64,000 bases of DNA from contig RXIV01000001.1 in assembly GCA_003989085.1 (NCBI GenBank), positions 434,001 to 498,000 on the forward strand, given 5' to 3'. Under the pieces are notes generated by a model that was not told the DNA's origin, ran no database searches, and saw nothing but the letters and a program-made list of their open reading frames with translations. The translations under genes were made by a program, and so were the position numbers. Positions 19,297-27,891 of this stretch are shown piece after piece (the first letter of the stretch is position 1; each line of letters begins with the position of its first letter). The stretch comes from Candidatus Competibacteraceae bacterium (GTDB taxonomy: Bacteria > Pseudomonadota > Gammaproteobacteria > Competibacterales > Competibacteraceae).

Positions 19297-20790
19297 TCAA
19301 TTCCCAGACTTCGCTAGCCACTGAAACCGCGCCAGTCGAACAGCATTGCGCTGGCGATGACCCAGAATTGGCATCAGCCCCCGCGCTAAAATGGCATTCA
19401 TCGCTCGTTCGCCGAGCAACACTTCGGTGCTGGGCTGCATAACCCGCTCGCCGGCTTCCTCGTAAACGTGAGCTGGCAAATCCTCAGCGTCCAGCACGTC
19501 GCCGGGATTGAATTCCCACCCGTTTTCCACAAACGCCGCCACGATCAGCCGGGCGCAAATAAATGCCGGATTGCCCCACAGATAGGCATCGGGATCGCGC
19601 CTACTCGGCATTTCCTCAAAGGCAAAGGCTTCTACCGGATCCGTTTTCGTCCCGTAGGGCAGGCGCAGCAACACACGCGGCAAAGCCAGACCGATCCAGG
19701 GCGCAACCACGCAGCCCCGCAACGCCTGCCAGCGTTGTTCAGCTTCGGCAGGCAGGGATTGCCATTGGGCTGGATCGGCCAGCGCTGTGACGGAATGGCA
19801 GCCCAGCAGCTCCGGGGTTGCCGCTGCCAGAAATGGCCCGCCGGACTGAGCAGCCAGCGAACCCAGCATTGCCAGCAGCGCGACATCTTCCGGCCCGGCC
19901 CCAAACCGGTAGTCGCCTACCAGCGCCGCCCAAGGTTCGCCATCGGGCATCTGGATACCGCGTTCAATCAGCAACCGATAAAGGCCGGTCGCCTTGGGAT
20001 CGCCGCCCGCCACCCGCAAGTCGGCCAGCAGTTCCTGTCGGGATGCATCGAGCAGGAAAATCTGAACTGTGTCATCACTGTAGTTGTTCACCAGATGGTG
20101 AATGCTGCGCCAGGTTGCTTCCAGTGCCTGAAACGCCGGCTGATGCAGGATCGCTCGCAACTGGTCGCCAATGGCCGCATCTACCGCCGCCACCCAGGCC
20201 GGCTGGCGCGGATCCGTCCATACGATATGCGGCTGCACCACGCTTTGCAGCAGGCCTTGAATCGCGGTGGCGCCTGAAGCAGCTGGTCGTGCTGGCGGAG
20301 CTGCCGGTGCTTTCCCCAATAGCCGTCCGAGCAAATCCGCCTCATTCTCACCGGTCGCCGCCGGGTCAGTCTGAACCGGTTCCGATGCAGACAATGGGGT
20401 CAATTCGGCAGCCGCTTGGGCAAAACTGGCTGGATTGAGCAGCCGGGCGCGGCTATGGCGCAGCGCCTGAAATAATTCCAGATGTTGATAGAGCGCATCC
20501 GGATGAAAGTCGTCAATTTGCCTGAACTGGATCGGAATCGTCTCGCCAGTCGCACCTACTGGCAAGCGCAACGCCGGTGCCAGCCGGGCCATGACCGCGT
20601 TCAGGTTATCCACATCCACCGCCAGCACGGGCCGGTCGGCCAAGCCGGGTGAAACAGCGGGCATATCCCAGTCCGAACGGCCGCTGAAATCGGCCATGAT
20701 CAACAGACGCAACGGTGCATCGGGGTCCCGGCGGACTGGATCCGCAAGCGATTTAGGCAGGTTCAACTGGAATTCCATTCGAGCTGGCAT
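19297..20790 (-). CDS. Fused TssB-TssC type VI secretion sheath-like protein
   Basis: 497-residue protein that joins the two contractile-sheath subunits of type VI secretion. Residues about 10-125 match TssB/VipA (LRLLIMADFSGR, VDVDNLNAVM, QIDDFHPDALY). After a Pro/Ala-rich linker (about 155-185), residues about 200-497 match TssC/VipB (LHQPAFQALEATWRSIHHLV, YRLLIERGI, GDYRFG, FAFEEMPSRRDPDAYLWGNPA in part). The TssC half ends at ILARGLMPILGHRQRNAVRLARF and seems to lack the last 100 or so residues of normal TssC. ATG 20790 with GGAG upstream is chosen over 20895. It is divergent from vgrG, and no other baseplate or membrane-complex gene is in the window. Family reading is firm; function is open. 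Confidence 0.8.
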   Translation of the reverse strand: MPARMEFQLNLPKSLADPVRRDPDAPLRLLIMADFSGRSDWDMPAVSPGLADRPVLAVDVDNLNAVMARLAPALRLPVGATGETIPIQFRQIDDFHPDALYQHLELFQALRHSRARLLNPASFAQAAAELTPLSASEPVQTDPAATGENEADLLGRLLGKAPAAPPARPAASGATAIQGLLQSVVQPHIVWTDPRQPAWVAAVDAAIGDQLRAILHQPAFQALEATWRSIHHLVNNYSDDTVQIFLLDASRQELLADLRVAGGDPKATGLYRLLIERGIQMPDGEPWAALVGDYRFGAGPEDVALLAMLGSLAAQSGGPFLAAATPELLGCHSVTALADPAQWQSLPAEAEQRWQALRGCVVAPWIGLALPRVLLRLPYGTKTDPVEAFAFEEMPSRRDPDAYLWGNPAFICARLIVAAFVENGWEFNPGDVLDAEDLPAHVYEEAGERVMQPSTEVLLGERAMNAILARGLMPILGHRQRNAVRLARFQWLAKSGN

Positions 20791-20860
20791 GACGTTTGAT
20801 CTCCGGCATTGAAGGACGACAATATGAAGTCTAGTCCGAACGGTGCTCACTGGGGCAAGC

Positions 20861-20880
20861 CAGCTTCCAGGCTGGAATTT
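20861..20880. repeat. Short inverted repeat between sheath gene and vgrG
   Basis: TTCCAG (20865-20870) and CTGGAA (20872-20877) form a small palindrome in the divergent promoter region. It shares the GCTTCCAG and GGCTGGAA words with the larger palindrome between nifK and nifT, suggesting one repeat family. Confidence 0.4.
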
Positions 20881-20933
20881 GCTGCTAAACTCCAATCAGC
20901 GCTACTTACCATCATGGCTTATGGAGGCCGACT

Positions 20934-23375
20934 ATGTCCGCCATTACTATCACCCAAAAATACCGGATGATTGCGGTCAATACGCCCCTGGGCGGGGATG
21001 TCCTGGTCTTTGGGCGGATGACGGCGACTGAGCAATTAAGCCGGCTGTTTGAATTTGATCTGGAGCTGTTCAGCGAGCGTAACGATATTGGCCCTGCTGA
21101 TGTGCTCGGCAAGAACATGACCGTCCGGCTGGAATTGCCGAATAGCAGCACCCGCTACTTCAATGGTTTCGTCACCCGCTTTGTCCATATCGACACGCAT
21201 AGTCAGCGTTACGGCGCCTACCGGGCGACTCTGAGTCCTTGGCTGTGGTTTCTGACCCGCACTGCAGACTGCCGGATTTTCCAGAACAAGACCGTGCCGG
21301 ACATCATCAAGGCCATTTTCAGCGAACACGGCTTTTCCACTTTCATGAAGGATTCCCTGAGCGGCAGCTATGGGGAATGGGAATACTGTGTGCAGTATCG
21401 GGAGACGGATTTCAATTTCGTCAGCCGGCTGATGGAACAGGAAGGCATTTACTATTACTTCACTCACGAAAACGGCAAGCACACTCTGGTGCTGGCGGAT
21501 GATTACAGCTCGCATGGCACGTTTGCCGGTTATGACTCGGTTCCATATTTTCCGCCGGATGTCCATGACCACCGGGAACGCGATCACCTGTTTGAGTGGA
21601 TCACGGTCCAACAGGTGCAGCCGGGCGCTTATGCGCTTAACGACTTCGATTTTAAAGCGCCGCGCAAAAGTTTGCGGGCGTTGCTCAAACAACCCAAGAG
21701 CCATGAGAAGGCTGATTTCGAGATGTACGACTATCCGGGCGAATATATCGAGGCCAGTGACGGCAGCAACTACTCCAAAATCCGCTTGCAGGAGTTGCAT
21801 GCCCAGCACGATATTGCGCATGGGCGCGGCAACGCCGCCGGTTTGGCGACTGGCTATCTGTTCAGCCTGACTCAGTGCCCGCGTGATGATCAAAACCGCC
21901 AATACCTGATCGTCTCCGCCGTTCACCGGCTTGAATCGGATGACTACGAATCGATTACGGAAGCAGCCGGCTCTGGCAAACCGTATCGGGGCGACATCTC
22001 GGCTATTGACGCCCAGCAACCCTACCGGGCGGCGCGGCTCACCCCCAAGCCGCTGATGCAGGGGCCGCAAACCGCGATTGTGGTGGGCAAGGCCAACGAA
22101 GAAATCTGGACCGATGAATACGGCCGGGTCAAATGCCAATTCCCCTGGGATCGCTACGGCACATCGGATGAAAACAGCTCCTGTTGGATTCGGGTCTCGC
22201 AAAACTGGGCCGGCAAAAAGTGGGGGGCGATGAACATCCCGCGCATTGGCCAGGAAGTGATCGTCGACTTTCTGGAGGGCGATCCCGACCAGCCGATCAT
22301 CACCGGTCGGGTCTACAACGGCATCAACATGCCGCCCTATACCTTGCCGGACAACGCCACCATGTCCACGCTCAAAAGCAATACGAGCAAGGGTGGGGCC
22401 GGTTTCAACGAGATTCGTCTGGAAGACAAGAAAGACTCGGAACAACTGTTTATTCACGCCCAGCGGGATCAGGATATCCGGGTCAAGAAAGATGCAAGAG
22501 AGTGGATCGGTGAAGAACGGCACCTGATCGTCAAGAAAAAGCAGTTTGAGCAGGTCGAGGGCGAAAAACACCAGATCATCAAATCTGGCGACGGCGGCGC
22601 GGGTCATCATAACGCCAAGGTCGATGGAACCGTGTCGCTGGAGATCGTCGGCGATCAGAAAGAGAAAATTGGCGGCGACCAGCACCTGAATATCGGCAGC
22701 CGGCAAAATATCAAGACCGGCGGCACCGTATCGCTGGATGCGGGTCAGGACTTGCAACAGAAAGTTGCCGCGAAGTGTGCGGTAGACGCCGGGCAGGAGA
22801 TTCACCTCAAGGCCGGGATGAAGGTCATCATCGAAGCGCTAACGCAAGTAACGATCAAAGCCGGGGCCAGCTTCATCGACATTGGCACATCAGGCATCAC
22901 CATTAGCGGTACGCCGACTGTGAGCATTGTCGGTGGGCCGACGGTCATGATTAACAGTGGCGGCGGTTCTGCGGGTTCCGGCTCGGGTTGTACGGTCGCG
23001 GCACCCGCCGCTCCGACCGCCCCGACCGCCCCGACCGAGGCCGCCAACGCCGAATCGGGCGAGGTCAGCGACACCCAGGCCCAGACTCCCGCCGATCAGC
23101 AAAGCCATACCCTGGATTCGGTCACGGTCGATAATGAGCAACAGCCTGATGACAATTCCTCATCCGGCGGCTCGTCAACCGGCAGCGGTTCCTCCTCACC
23201 GACTCAGCAACAAAACCAGCCAGCCCGACCGGAGCAGCATCAGGAACGAAACCAGGAAGACGAACACCAGGAAGACGAGCAGCAGGAAGATCAGGAACGC
23301 ACCCGACAAAACCGGCAGGCCCAGTCGGCTAAAAACGCCAGTCAAAACGGCAAACCGTTTCGCTCGACTGGTTGA
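20934..23375 (+). CDS. vgrG: Type VI secretion tip protein VgrG with low-complexity tail
   Basis: 813-residue spike protein. Residues about 5-370 are the gp27-like base (LFEFDLELFSE, YFNGFVTRF, WLWFLTRTADCRIFQNKTV in part, QYRETDFNFVSRLMEQEGIYYYF). The gp5-like OB fold follows with DEYGRVKCQFPWDRYG, CWIRVSQNWAGKKWGAMNIPRIGQEV and FLEGDPDQPIITGRVYNG, then beta-helix repeats to about residue 675. The last 135 residues are low complexity: Ala/Pro/Thr, then Ser/Gly, then Gln/Glu/Asp repeats (QEDEHQEDEQQED), not a known effector domain. GGAGG lies at 20923-20927. DUF4123 and a duplicated protein follow, as in VgrG-adaptor-cargo cassettes. Confidence 0.93.
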   Translation: MSAITITQKYRMIAVNTPLGGDVLVFGRMTATEQLSRLFEFDLELFSERNDIGPADVLGKNMTVRLELPNSSTRYFNGFVTRFVHIDTHSQRYGAYRATLSPWLWFLTRTADCRIFQNKTVPDIIKAIFSEHGFSTFMKDSLSGSYGEWEYCVQYRETDFNFVSRLMEQEGIYYYFTHENGKHTLVLADDYSSHGTFAGYDSVPYFPPDVHDHRERDHLFEWITVQQVQPGAYALNDFDFKAPRKSLRALLKQPKSHEKADFEMYDYPGEYIEASDGSNYSKIRLQELHAQHDIAHGRGNAAGLATGYLFSLTQCPRDDQNRQYLIVSAVHRLESDDYESITEAAGSGKPYRGDISAIDAQQPYRAARLTPKPLMQGPQTAIVVGKANEEIWTDEYGRVKCQFPWDRYGTSDENSSCWIRVSQNWAGKKWGAMNIPRIGQEVIVDFLEGDPDQPIITGRVYNGINMPPYTLPDNATMSTLKSNTSKGGAGFNEIRLEDKKDSEQLFIHAQRDQDIRVKKDAREWIGEERHLIVKKKQFEQVEGEKHQIIKSGDGGAGHHNAKVDGTVSLEIVGDQKEKIGGDQHLNIGSRQNIKTGGTVSLDAGQDLQQKVAAKCAVDAGQEIHLKAGMKVIIEALTQVTIKAGASFIDIGTSGITISGTPTVSIVGGPTVMINSGGGSAGSGSGCTVAAPAAPTAPTAPTEAANAESGEVSDTQAQTPADQQSHTLDSVTVDNEQQPDDNSSSGGSSTGSGSSSPTQQQNQPARPEQHQERNQEDEHQEDEQQEDQERTRQNRQAQSAKNASQNGKPFRSTG

Positions 23376-23464
23376 TCCAGAATAGCGCCCAGCGGTCCCA
23401 CCGACCGCTGGGATGCGTCCACCACCCATCCAGTCATTCTCTCCGCCCTATCAGGAAGATCGCC

Positions 23465-23992
23465 ATGCCTGATTCTTTAGCCGATACGCTTGCCAAGGCG
23501 TTGTTTGCTGATCCCGCAGCCCATGTTTACGCAGTGCTGGATGGCGCTGCCATTCCCGGTTTGCTGGCCAAGGCCCAGGAGTGCCGGATTGAACCGGTTT
23601 GTCTGTATCGCGGTGACCTGATTCCTGAACTGGCAGCGGCGGCCCCCTATCAGATACTACTGGAGCGCGGATCGCCGTTGACGAACTGGCTGCTTCAGGA
23701 AGGCTGGGGAAAGCACTGGGGTATCTTCGCTGTCAGCCGCACCGACTGGCGACCGATGCGTGAGCATTTATGCGGCCTGACCCAGGTTTACGATCCCGAC
23801 TATCAGCCGATCTATTTCCGCTATTACGATCCCCGGGTGTTGCGCGTCTATCTACCGACCTGCGACGCGGGAGAATTACGAACGGTGTTTGGCCCGATCG
23901 CCCGCCTGTTGTGCGAGGACGAGGATGGCGCATTACTGCGCTTCTGGATTGCCGGCGGAGAATTAGGCAGCGACCGCCTGCCGCTGCAATAG
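23465..23992 (+). CDS. DUF4123 protein, VgrG chaperone/adaptor (Tap-like)
   Basis: 175-residue protein of the DUF4123 family. In known systems (Tap-1/TEC of Vibrio and Agrobacterium) these proteins load an effector encoded next door onto VgrG. Seen: HVYAVLDGAAIPGLL near the N-terminus, PYQILLERGSPLTNWLL, WGIFAVSRTDW, the HLCGLTQV segment and the conserved RYYDPRVLRVYLPTCD that marks the family. AGGAAG precedes ATG 23465. It lies 89 bp after vgrG and 23 bp before the duplicated gene, so the latter is the likely cargo or partner by position. Confidence 0.88.
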   Translation: MPDSLADTLAKALFADPAAHVYAVLDGAAIPGLLAKAQECRIEPVCLYRGDLIPELAAAAPYQILLERGSPLTNWLLQEGWGKHWGIFAVSRTDWRPMREHLCGLTQVYDPDYQPIYFRYYDPRVLRVYLPTCDAGELRTVFGPIARLLCEDEDGALLRFWIAGGELGSDRLPLQ

Positions 23993-24015
23993 CCTCATTG
24001 AGGAGAGAACGGATC

Positions 24016-24924
24016 ATGTTGATCATTCGCAAATCACAGATGGCCGCCTTCGAGAAGATCGCCGTTCGGCGTTTTGAGGACGGACTGCTGGACCACCTGC
24101 GAACCTTTTTCCCGGAACACGCCGCTACTCTGGGCGAGAAGCAGTTGGGCCGGGTGATGCGCTACGGCTTGCAGCGGGCCGAAAGCCGCAACCTGCAAAC
24201 CGAACGCGGCGTTTACCTTTATCTGGCGCTGATGTTCATGCTGGGCAGCCTGTTTGACGAAGACCCGCAATTGCCGTGGGCGGCAGCTCCAGAGCCGGTG
24301 ACTCCGCCGGCGGCGACCGCCGGTGAAACGGCAGAACCGACGCTAGCCCCGGAAGACGGCGTCGAGCCGCCGCCGGCAGAACCGCCAGAAAGCCCGGATG
24401 CTCATATTGAGCGGATTTATGGCGAAGCCATGGTGTTTCTGGACCAGACAGCCGGGCCAGACAACGGCTATCTGCTACAGACCCTGAACCTGTTGCGTCA
24501 GCCGCAGGTTTTTGACGGGTTGCCGACTGCGCCCAGTTTCGGCCACCGGTTATTGTTGTTGCTGCAAATGCTGGCTCCAGCCAAGTACCAGGCGCTGGGC
24601 GATGAGCCGTTGCGGGCGCTGGTTCGCACCGGTTATGAAGCCGCCAAGCGCCACGGTTTCACCACTGAACCCGGCATGATGAATTACATCACCTTGGCCT
24701 ATGTTCTGGGGATCGGTTTTGATCGCGATCCGGTGTATCCCTGGGCGGCGGCTACCTTGAGCGACCCGGCGTTGGCTAACTCGGCGCAACGTAGTGCGGC
24801 ATTGCGGGAGACGGCGCTGGCGCACTTGGCCAAATGTCCGCCCGGTTGTTCCCGGCGGGCTGAACAAAGCGCTGCTGCGCTGGAAAAGGCCGCCAAATCC
24901 TGGCGGCAAGTCATTGAGGACTGA
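24016..24924 (+). CDS. Unknown VgrG-cassette protein with internal duplication
   Basis: 302-residue protein I recognise only as a recurrent neighbour of DUF4123 genes. Two similar units are visible, about residues 24-91 and 176-247; both end in the same pattern (LFDEDPQLPWAAA and GFDRDPVYPWAAA) after a YLALMFMLG / YITLAYVLG helix. They are joined by a Pro/Glu/Ala-rich linker (about 92-128). No signal peptide, membrane helix or nuclease/lipase/amidase motif is seen. AGGAGAG sits nine bases before ATG 24016. The stop is directly followed by the GTG of the export adaptor gene. It may be a T6SS effector, effector partner or structural adaptor; this is inference from context. Confidence 0.7.
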   Translation: MLIIRKSQMAAFEKIAVRRFEDGLLDHLRTFFPEHAATLGEKQLGRVMRYGLQRAESRNLQTERGVYLYLALMFMLGSLFDEDPQLPWAAAPEPVTPPAATAGETAEPTLAPEDGVEPPPAEPPESPDAHIERIYGEAMVFLDQTAGPDNGYLLQTLNLLRQPQVFDGLPTAPSFGHRLLLLLQMLAPAKYQALGDEPLRALVRTGYEAAKRHGFTTEPGMMNYITLAYVLGIGFDRDPVYPWAAATLSDPALANSAQRSAALRETALAHLAKCPPGCSRRAEQSAAALEKAAKSWRQVIED

Positions 24925-25932
24925 GTGCGGGTGACATGGAAAGGACTGTTCCGGGCGCTGATCATCCTGGGTATGGCGGCGGGCGGCAGTTGGGCGCTTT
25001 GGCGTGAGTTTGGCCCGATCACGGTTGAAACAGCGTTAGCAGTCCGAGGACCAGCGGTGCGAGCGGTTTATGCCACCGGCACGGTGGAACCGACCGTGAT
25101 GTTGCCTATCGCCCCGCGCAACGCCGGGCGGCTGATGGAACTCAATGTGGCCGAGGGCGACCCGGTTCACGCCGGTCAGACCCTGGCTCGGCTGGAGGAT
25201 GCCGACTTGAAAAAGTCGGTAGATGAACTTGAAGCGCGGGCGCGGTTCGCCAAAAGCCAGCTGGATCGCGCTCAGACCTTGCTGGATCGAGGTTTGGGCA
25301 CGGTGCTGGAGCGGGATCGGGCGCGATCTGAACAGCAGGCGGCAGACGCGACGGTAGCCCGTGCCCGCGCCTTGCGTGGCTTCATGACCCTGACCGCGCC
25401 AGCGGATGGGCAAATCCTGCAACGCGATGGCGAGGTCGGCCAGCTGATTCCGGCTAATCAGCCCATCTTTTACTTCTCCTGTTGTGCGCCGCTGCGGATT
25501 GAAGCTGAGGTGGACGAGGAGGACATCTTGCTGGTGCAACCCGGCCAGCGCACCCTGATCCGTGCGCCAGCGTTGCCGGGGCGGATTCTGGAAGGCCAGG
25601 TAGCTGAAATCACCCCGAAGGGCAACCCAGCAACGCGCAGTTACCGGGTGAGGATTCGCTTCGCGGAAGACCCTCCGTTGCGGATTGGGATGACCGCCGA
25701 ACTCAATATCATTGTGACCGAACGCCCGGATGCGCTGCTGATTCCGGCTACGGCCATCAGCGACGCTCAGGTCTGGGTGGTGCGCGGCGGGCGTTTGCAT
25801 CGCCAGCCGGTGCAGACCGGTTTCGTCGGCGAGGCTAAAACCGAGATTCTTTCCGGCCTAAGCGACACCGACCCGGTGGTGGCTCGCCCGGCGGCGCAAT
25901 TTCGGGAGGGGCAGCGAGTGCGCGAGCAGTAG
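24925..25932 (+). CDS. Periplasmic adaptor (HlyD/MacA membrane-fusion family)
   Basis: 335-residue membrane-fusion protein with a single N-terminal anchor helix (about residues 8-25), a lipoyl half with NAGRLMELNVAEGDPVHAGQTLARL (in part), a short coiled-coil hairpin (about 95-150), and the closing half LTAPADGQILQRDGEVGQ. The C-terminal beta-barrel has TRSYRVRIRF. It links an inner-membrane pump to an outer-membrane channel or substrate. GTG 24925 directly abuts the stop of the duplicated gene, so translation is coupled to the VgrG cassette. FtsX-type permease and ATPase genes follow, making a MacAB-like export cassette without an outer-membrane TolC partner. Confidence 0.9.
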   Translation: MRVTWKGLFRALIILGMAAGGSWALWREFGPITVETALAVRGPAVRAVYATGTVEPTVMLPIAPRNAGRLMELNVAEGDPVHAGQTLARLEDADLKKSVDELEARARFAKSQLDRAQTLLDRGLGTVLERDRARSEQQAADATVARARALRGFMTLTAPADGQILQRDGEVGQLIPANQPIFYFSCCAPLRIEAEVDEEDILLVQPGQRTLIRAPALPGRILEGQVAEITPKGNPATRSYRVRIRFAEDPPLRIGMTAELNIIVTERPDALLIPATAISDAQVWVVRGGRLHRQPVQTGFVGEAKTEILSGLSDTDPVVARPAAQFREGQRVREQ

Positions 25933-25952
25933 TCGCAACCCGCCAAACCATC

Positions 25953-27197
25953 GTGTCTATCCAGTTCACTATCGCGGTGACCCACCTCATCAGCCGCAAG
26001 CGGCCTACCCTGGTTTCTCTGACCGGGATCGCGCTGGGTGTCGCCTTTTTTCTGGCGGTGTCGGCGCTGATGCGTGGTTCCGAGCGCGATTTCATCAAGC
26101 GGCTGGTCGATAACAGCCCACACATCACCGTATCCGACGAATACCGCCATCCTCAACCGCAGTCGGCCCGGATGTTGTGGCCGGAGGGCGCCGTCGAACT
26201 GAAGCGAGTCAAGCCCTTGCCCGAGGTGCGTGGCCTGCGCGGCCATGCCCAGAAGCTGGCCTTTATCGAAGCACTGCCCGGAGTGCGGGTGGCGCCGGTG
26301 CTGGTGGGTTCGGTAGTGTTGACCTTCGCCGGGCGGATCGAAGGCGTTACCCTCACCGGCATCATTCCGGCGAAAATGAAGGGGGTTTCGACCATTGAGG
26401 AAAAGCTGATCCAAGGCTCGCTGGACGCGCTGGCGACCAATCCTAATGGCATCCTGATTGGCGATGGGTTGGCGCAAAAGTTCGGGCTGAGCATGGGCAG
26501 TGTAGTCAACGCCGCTTCACCGGGTGGTGAAGTCCGCACCTTGAAAGTGGTCGGCATCTTTCGCACCGGCAACGCCAGTTATGATGAAACCCAGACTTTC
26601 GCCCTGCTCAAGCGGGTGCAAGGGATGCTGGATCGACCCAACCGGGTCAACCGTTTCATCCTTCAGCTGGACGATCCCTACGCTGCCCGTGAGGTCGCCA
26701 GCGTGATTGAGCAGCAGGTGGGCTACAAGACGGTCTCGTGGCTGGAAGCCTCGCAAGACCTGATGAGCGTGTTGCTGGTGCGTAATCTGATCATGTACAG
26801 CGTGGTGGCGGCGATTCTGGTGGTAGCCGCATTCGGTATTTACAACACCATTTCCACCATCGTCATGGAAAAAACCCATGACATCGCCATTCTGAAATCA
26901 ATGGGTTTCCACGCTCGCGATATTCGCCGCATTTTTCTGATCGAAGGAATTTTGTTGGGACTGATGGGCAGTCTGATGGGGTTAGTGTTGGGGCTGGGCT
27001 TAATGGCGCTGCTCGGCCAGGTCGAGATCAAGCCGCCCGGTGCGAGTGACCTTGTGTTTCTGCCGATTTACTGGGGCTACGACCAGTATCTGATCGCGCT
27101 GAGTTTTGCCCTGCTCTCGGCGGTGGGGGCTGCTTATCTGCCCGCCCGCAAGGCCGGGCGGGTGCATCCCGTGGTGATCCTGCGAGGGATGGGATGA
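25953..27197 (+). CDS. ABC transporter permease, FtsX/LolC/MacB family
   Basis: 414-residue permease with four membrane helices: one at the N-terminus (about residues 18-40) and three at the C-terminal FtsX domain (about 285-400). Between lies a large MacB-type periplasmic domain (about 45-270). The FtsX signature is visible as FGIYNTISTIVMEKTHDIAILKSMG (in part: NTISTIVMEKTHDIAILKSM) and the final LPARKAGRVHPVVILRG. The start is GTG 25953, 20 bp after the adaptor stop, and it overlaps the ATPase gene by 4 bp. The architecture fits a mechanotransmission exporter (MacB, LolCE) rather than an importer. The substrate is unknown. Confidence 0.9.
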   Translation: MSIQFTIAVTHLISRKRPTLVSLTGIALGVAFFLAVSALMRGSERDFIKRLVDNSPHITVSDEYRHPQPQSARMLWPEGAVELKRVKPLPEVRGLRGHAQKLAFIEALPGVRVAPVLVGSVVLTFAGRIEGVTLTGIIPAKMKGVSTIEEKLIQGSLDALATNPNGILIGDGLAQKFGLSMGSVVNAASPGGEVRTLKVVGIFRTGNASYDETQTFALLKRVQGMLDRPNRVNRFILQLDDPYAAREVASVIEQQVGYKTVSWLEASQDLMSVLLVRNLIMYSVVAAILVVAAFGIYNTISTIVMEKTHDIAILKSMGFHARDIRRIFLIEGILLGLMGSLMGLVLGLGLMALLGQVEIKPPGASDLVFLPIYWGYDQYLIALSFALLSAVGAAYLPARKAGRVHPVVILRGMG

Positions 27198-27880
27198 GCG
27201 GGATCCTGACGGCGGAACAGTTGGGACGAGTCTTGCCCGGTGAAGTGCCGGTGACGCTGGTGCAAGATATTAGCCTGAACATCGGGCGCGGCGAGTTCGT
27301 CGCCATTATGGGGCCATCCGGTTCCGGTAAATCCTCACTGCTGTATCTGCTGGGCCTGCTGGATGCGCCGACTTCAGGACGGGTACTGCTGGAGGGTCAG
27401 GATACTTCGGGTTATGGCGAGGATGAACTGGCGAACACCCGGCTGCAAAAGCTCGGTTTCGTCTTCCAGTTCCACTTTCTGCTGGCTGAATTCACGGTGC
27501 TGGACAATGTGCTGCTGCCCATGCGTCGTCTGGGAAAGATGACCGAAGCCGCCGCCCGGCAGCGGGCCGGGGAATTGCTGCGGCAATTTGGCTTGGGTGA
27601 CCAGGGTCACAAGCATCCACACCAGCTATCGGGCGGCCAGCGGCAACGGGTTGCGATCACCCGCGCCTTGGCCAACGATCCACCAATCATTCTCGCTGAT
27701 GAGCCGACCGGCAATCTGGATAGCCGCGCCTCGGCCAACGTCCGGCAAATCCTGCACGACCTGACCCGCGAGTGGGGCAAAACGGTGATTGCCGTCACTC
27801 ATGATCAGACCTTCGCCAGCGCCGCCGACCGCCGGGTTGGCATTGTAGACGGCCTGATCGATCTCGATTGGCGGGCCTAG
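27194..27880 (+). CDS. ABC transporter ATPase, LolD/MacB type
   Basis: 228-residue nucleotide-binding subunit. Walker A GPSGSGKSSLLYLLG (about residues 39-53), Q-loop VFQFHFLLAEFTVLDNV, signature LSGGQRQRVAITRAL, Walker B IILADEPTGNLDS and switch histidine in VIAVTHD. The size and Q-loop place it in the LolD/MacB/FtsE family, which pairs with FtsX-type permeases. The ATG overlaps the permease stop by 4 bp. It closes the adaptor-permease-ATPase cassette; the 11 bp after its stop leads into the convergent cysK end. Confidence 0.93.
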   Translation: MSGILTAEQLGRVLPGEVPVTLVQDISLNIGRGEFVAIMGPSGSGKSSLLYLLGLLDAPTSGRVLLEGQDTSGYGEDELANTRLQKLGFVFQFHFLLAEFTVLDNVLLPMRRLGKMTEAAARQRAGELLRQFGLGDQGHKHPHQLSGGQRQRVAITRALANDPPIILADEPTGNLDSRASANVRQILHDLTREWGKTVIAVTHDQTFASAADRRVGIVDGLIDLDWRA

Positions 27881-27891
27881 AGCGGTCCGCC

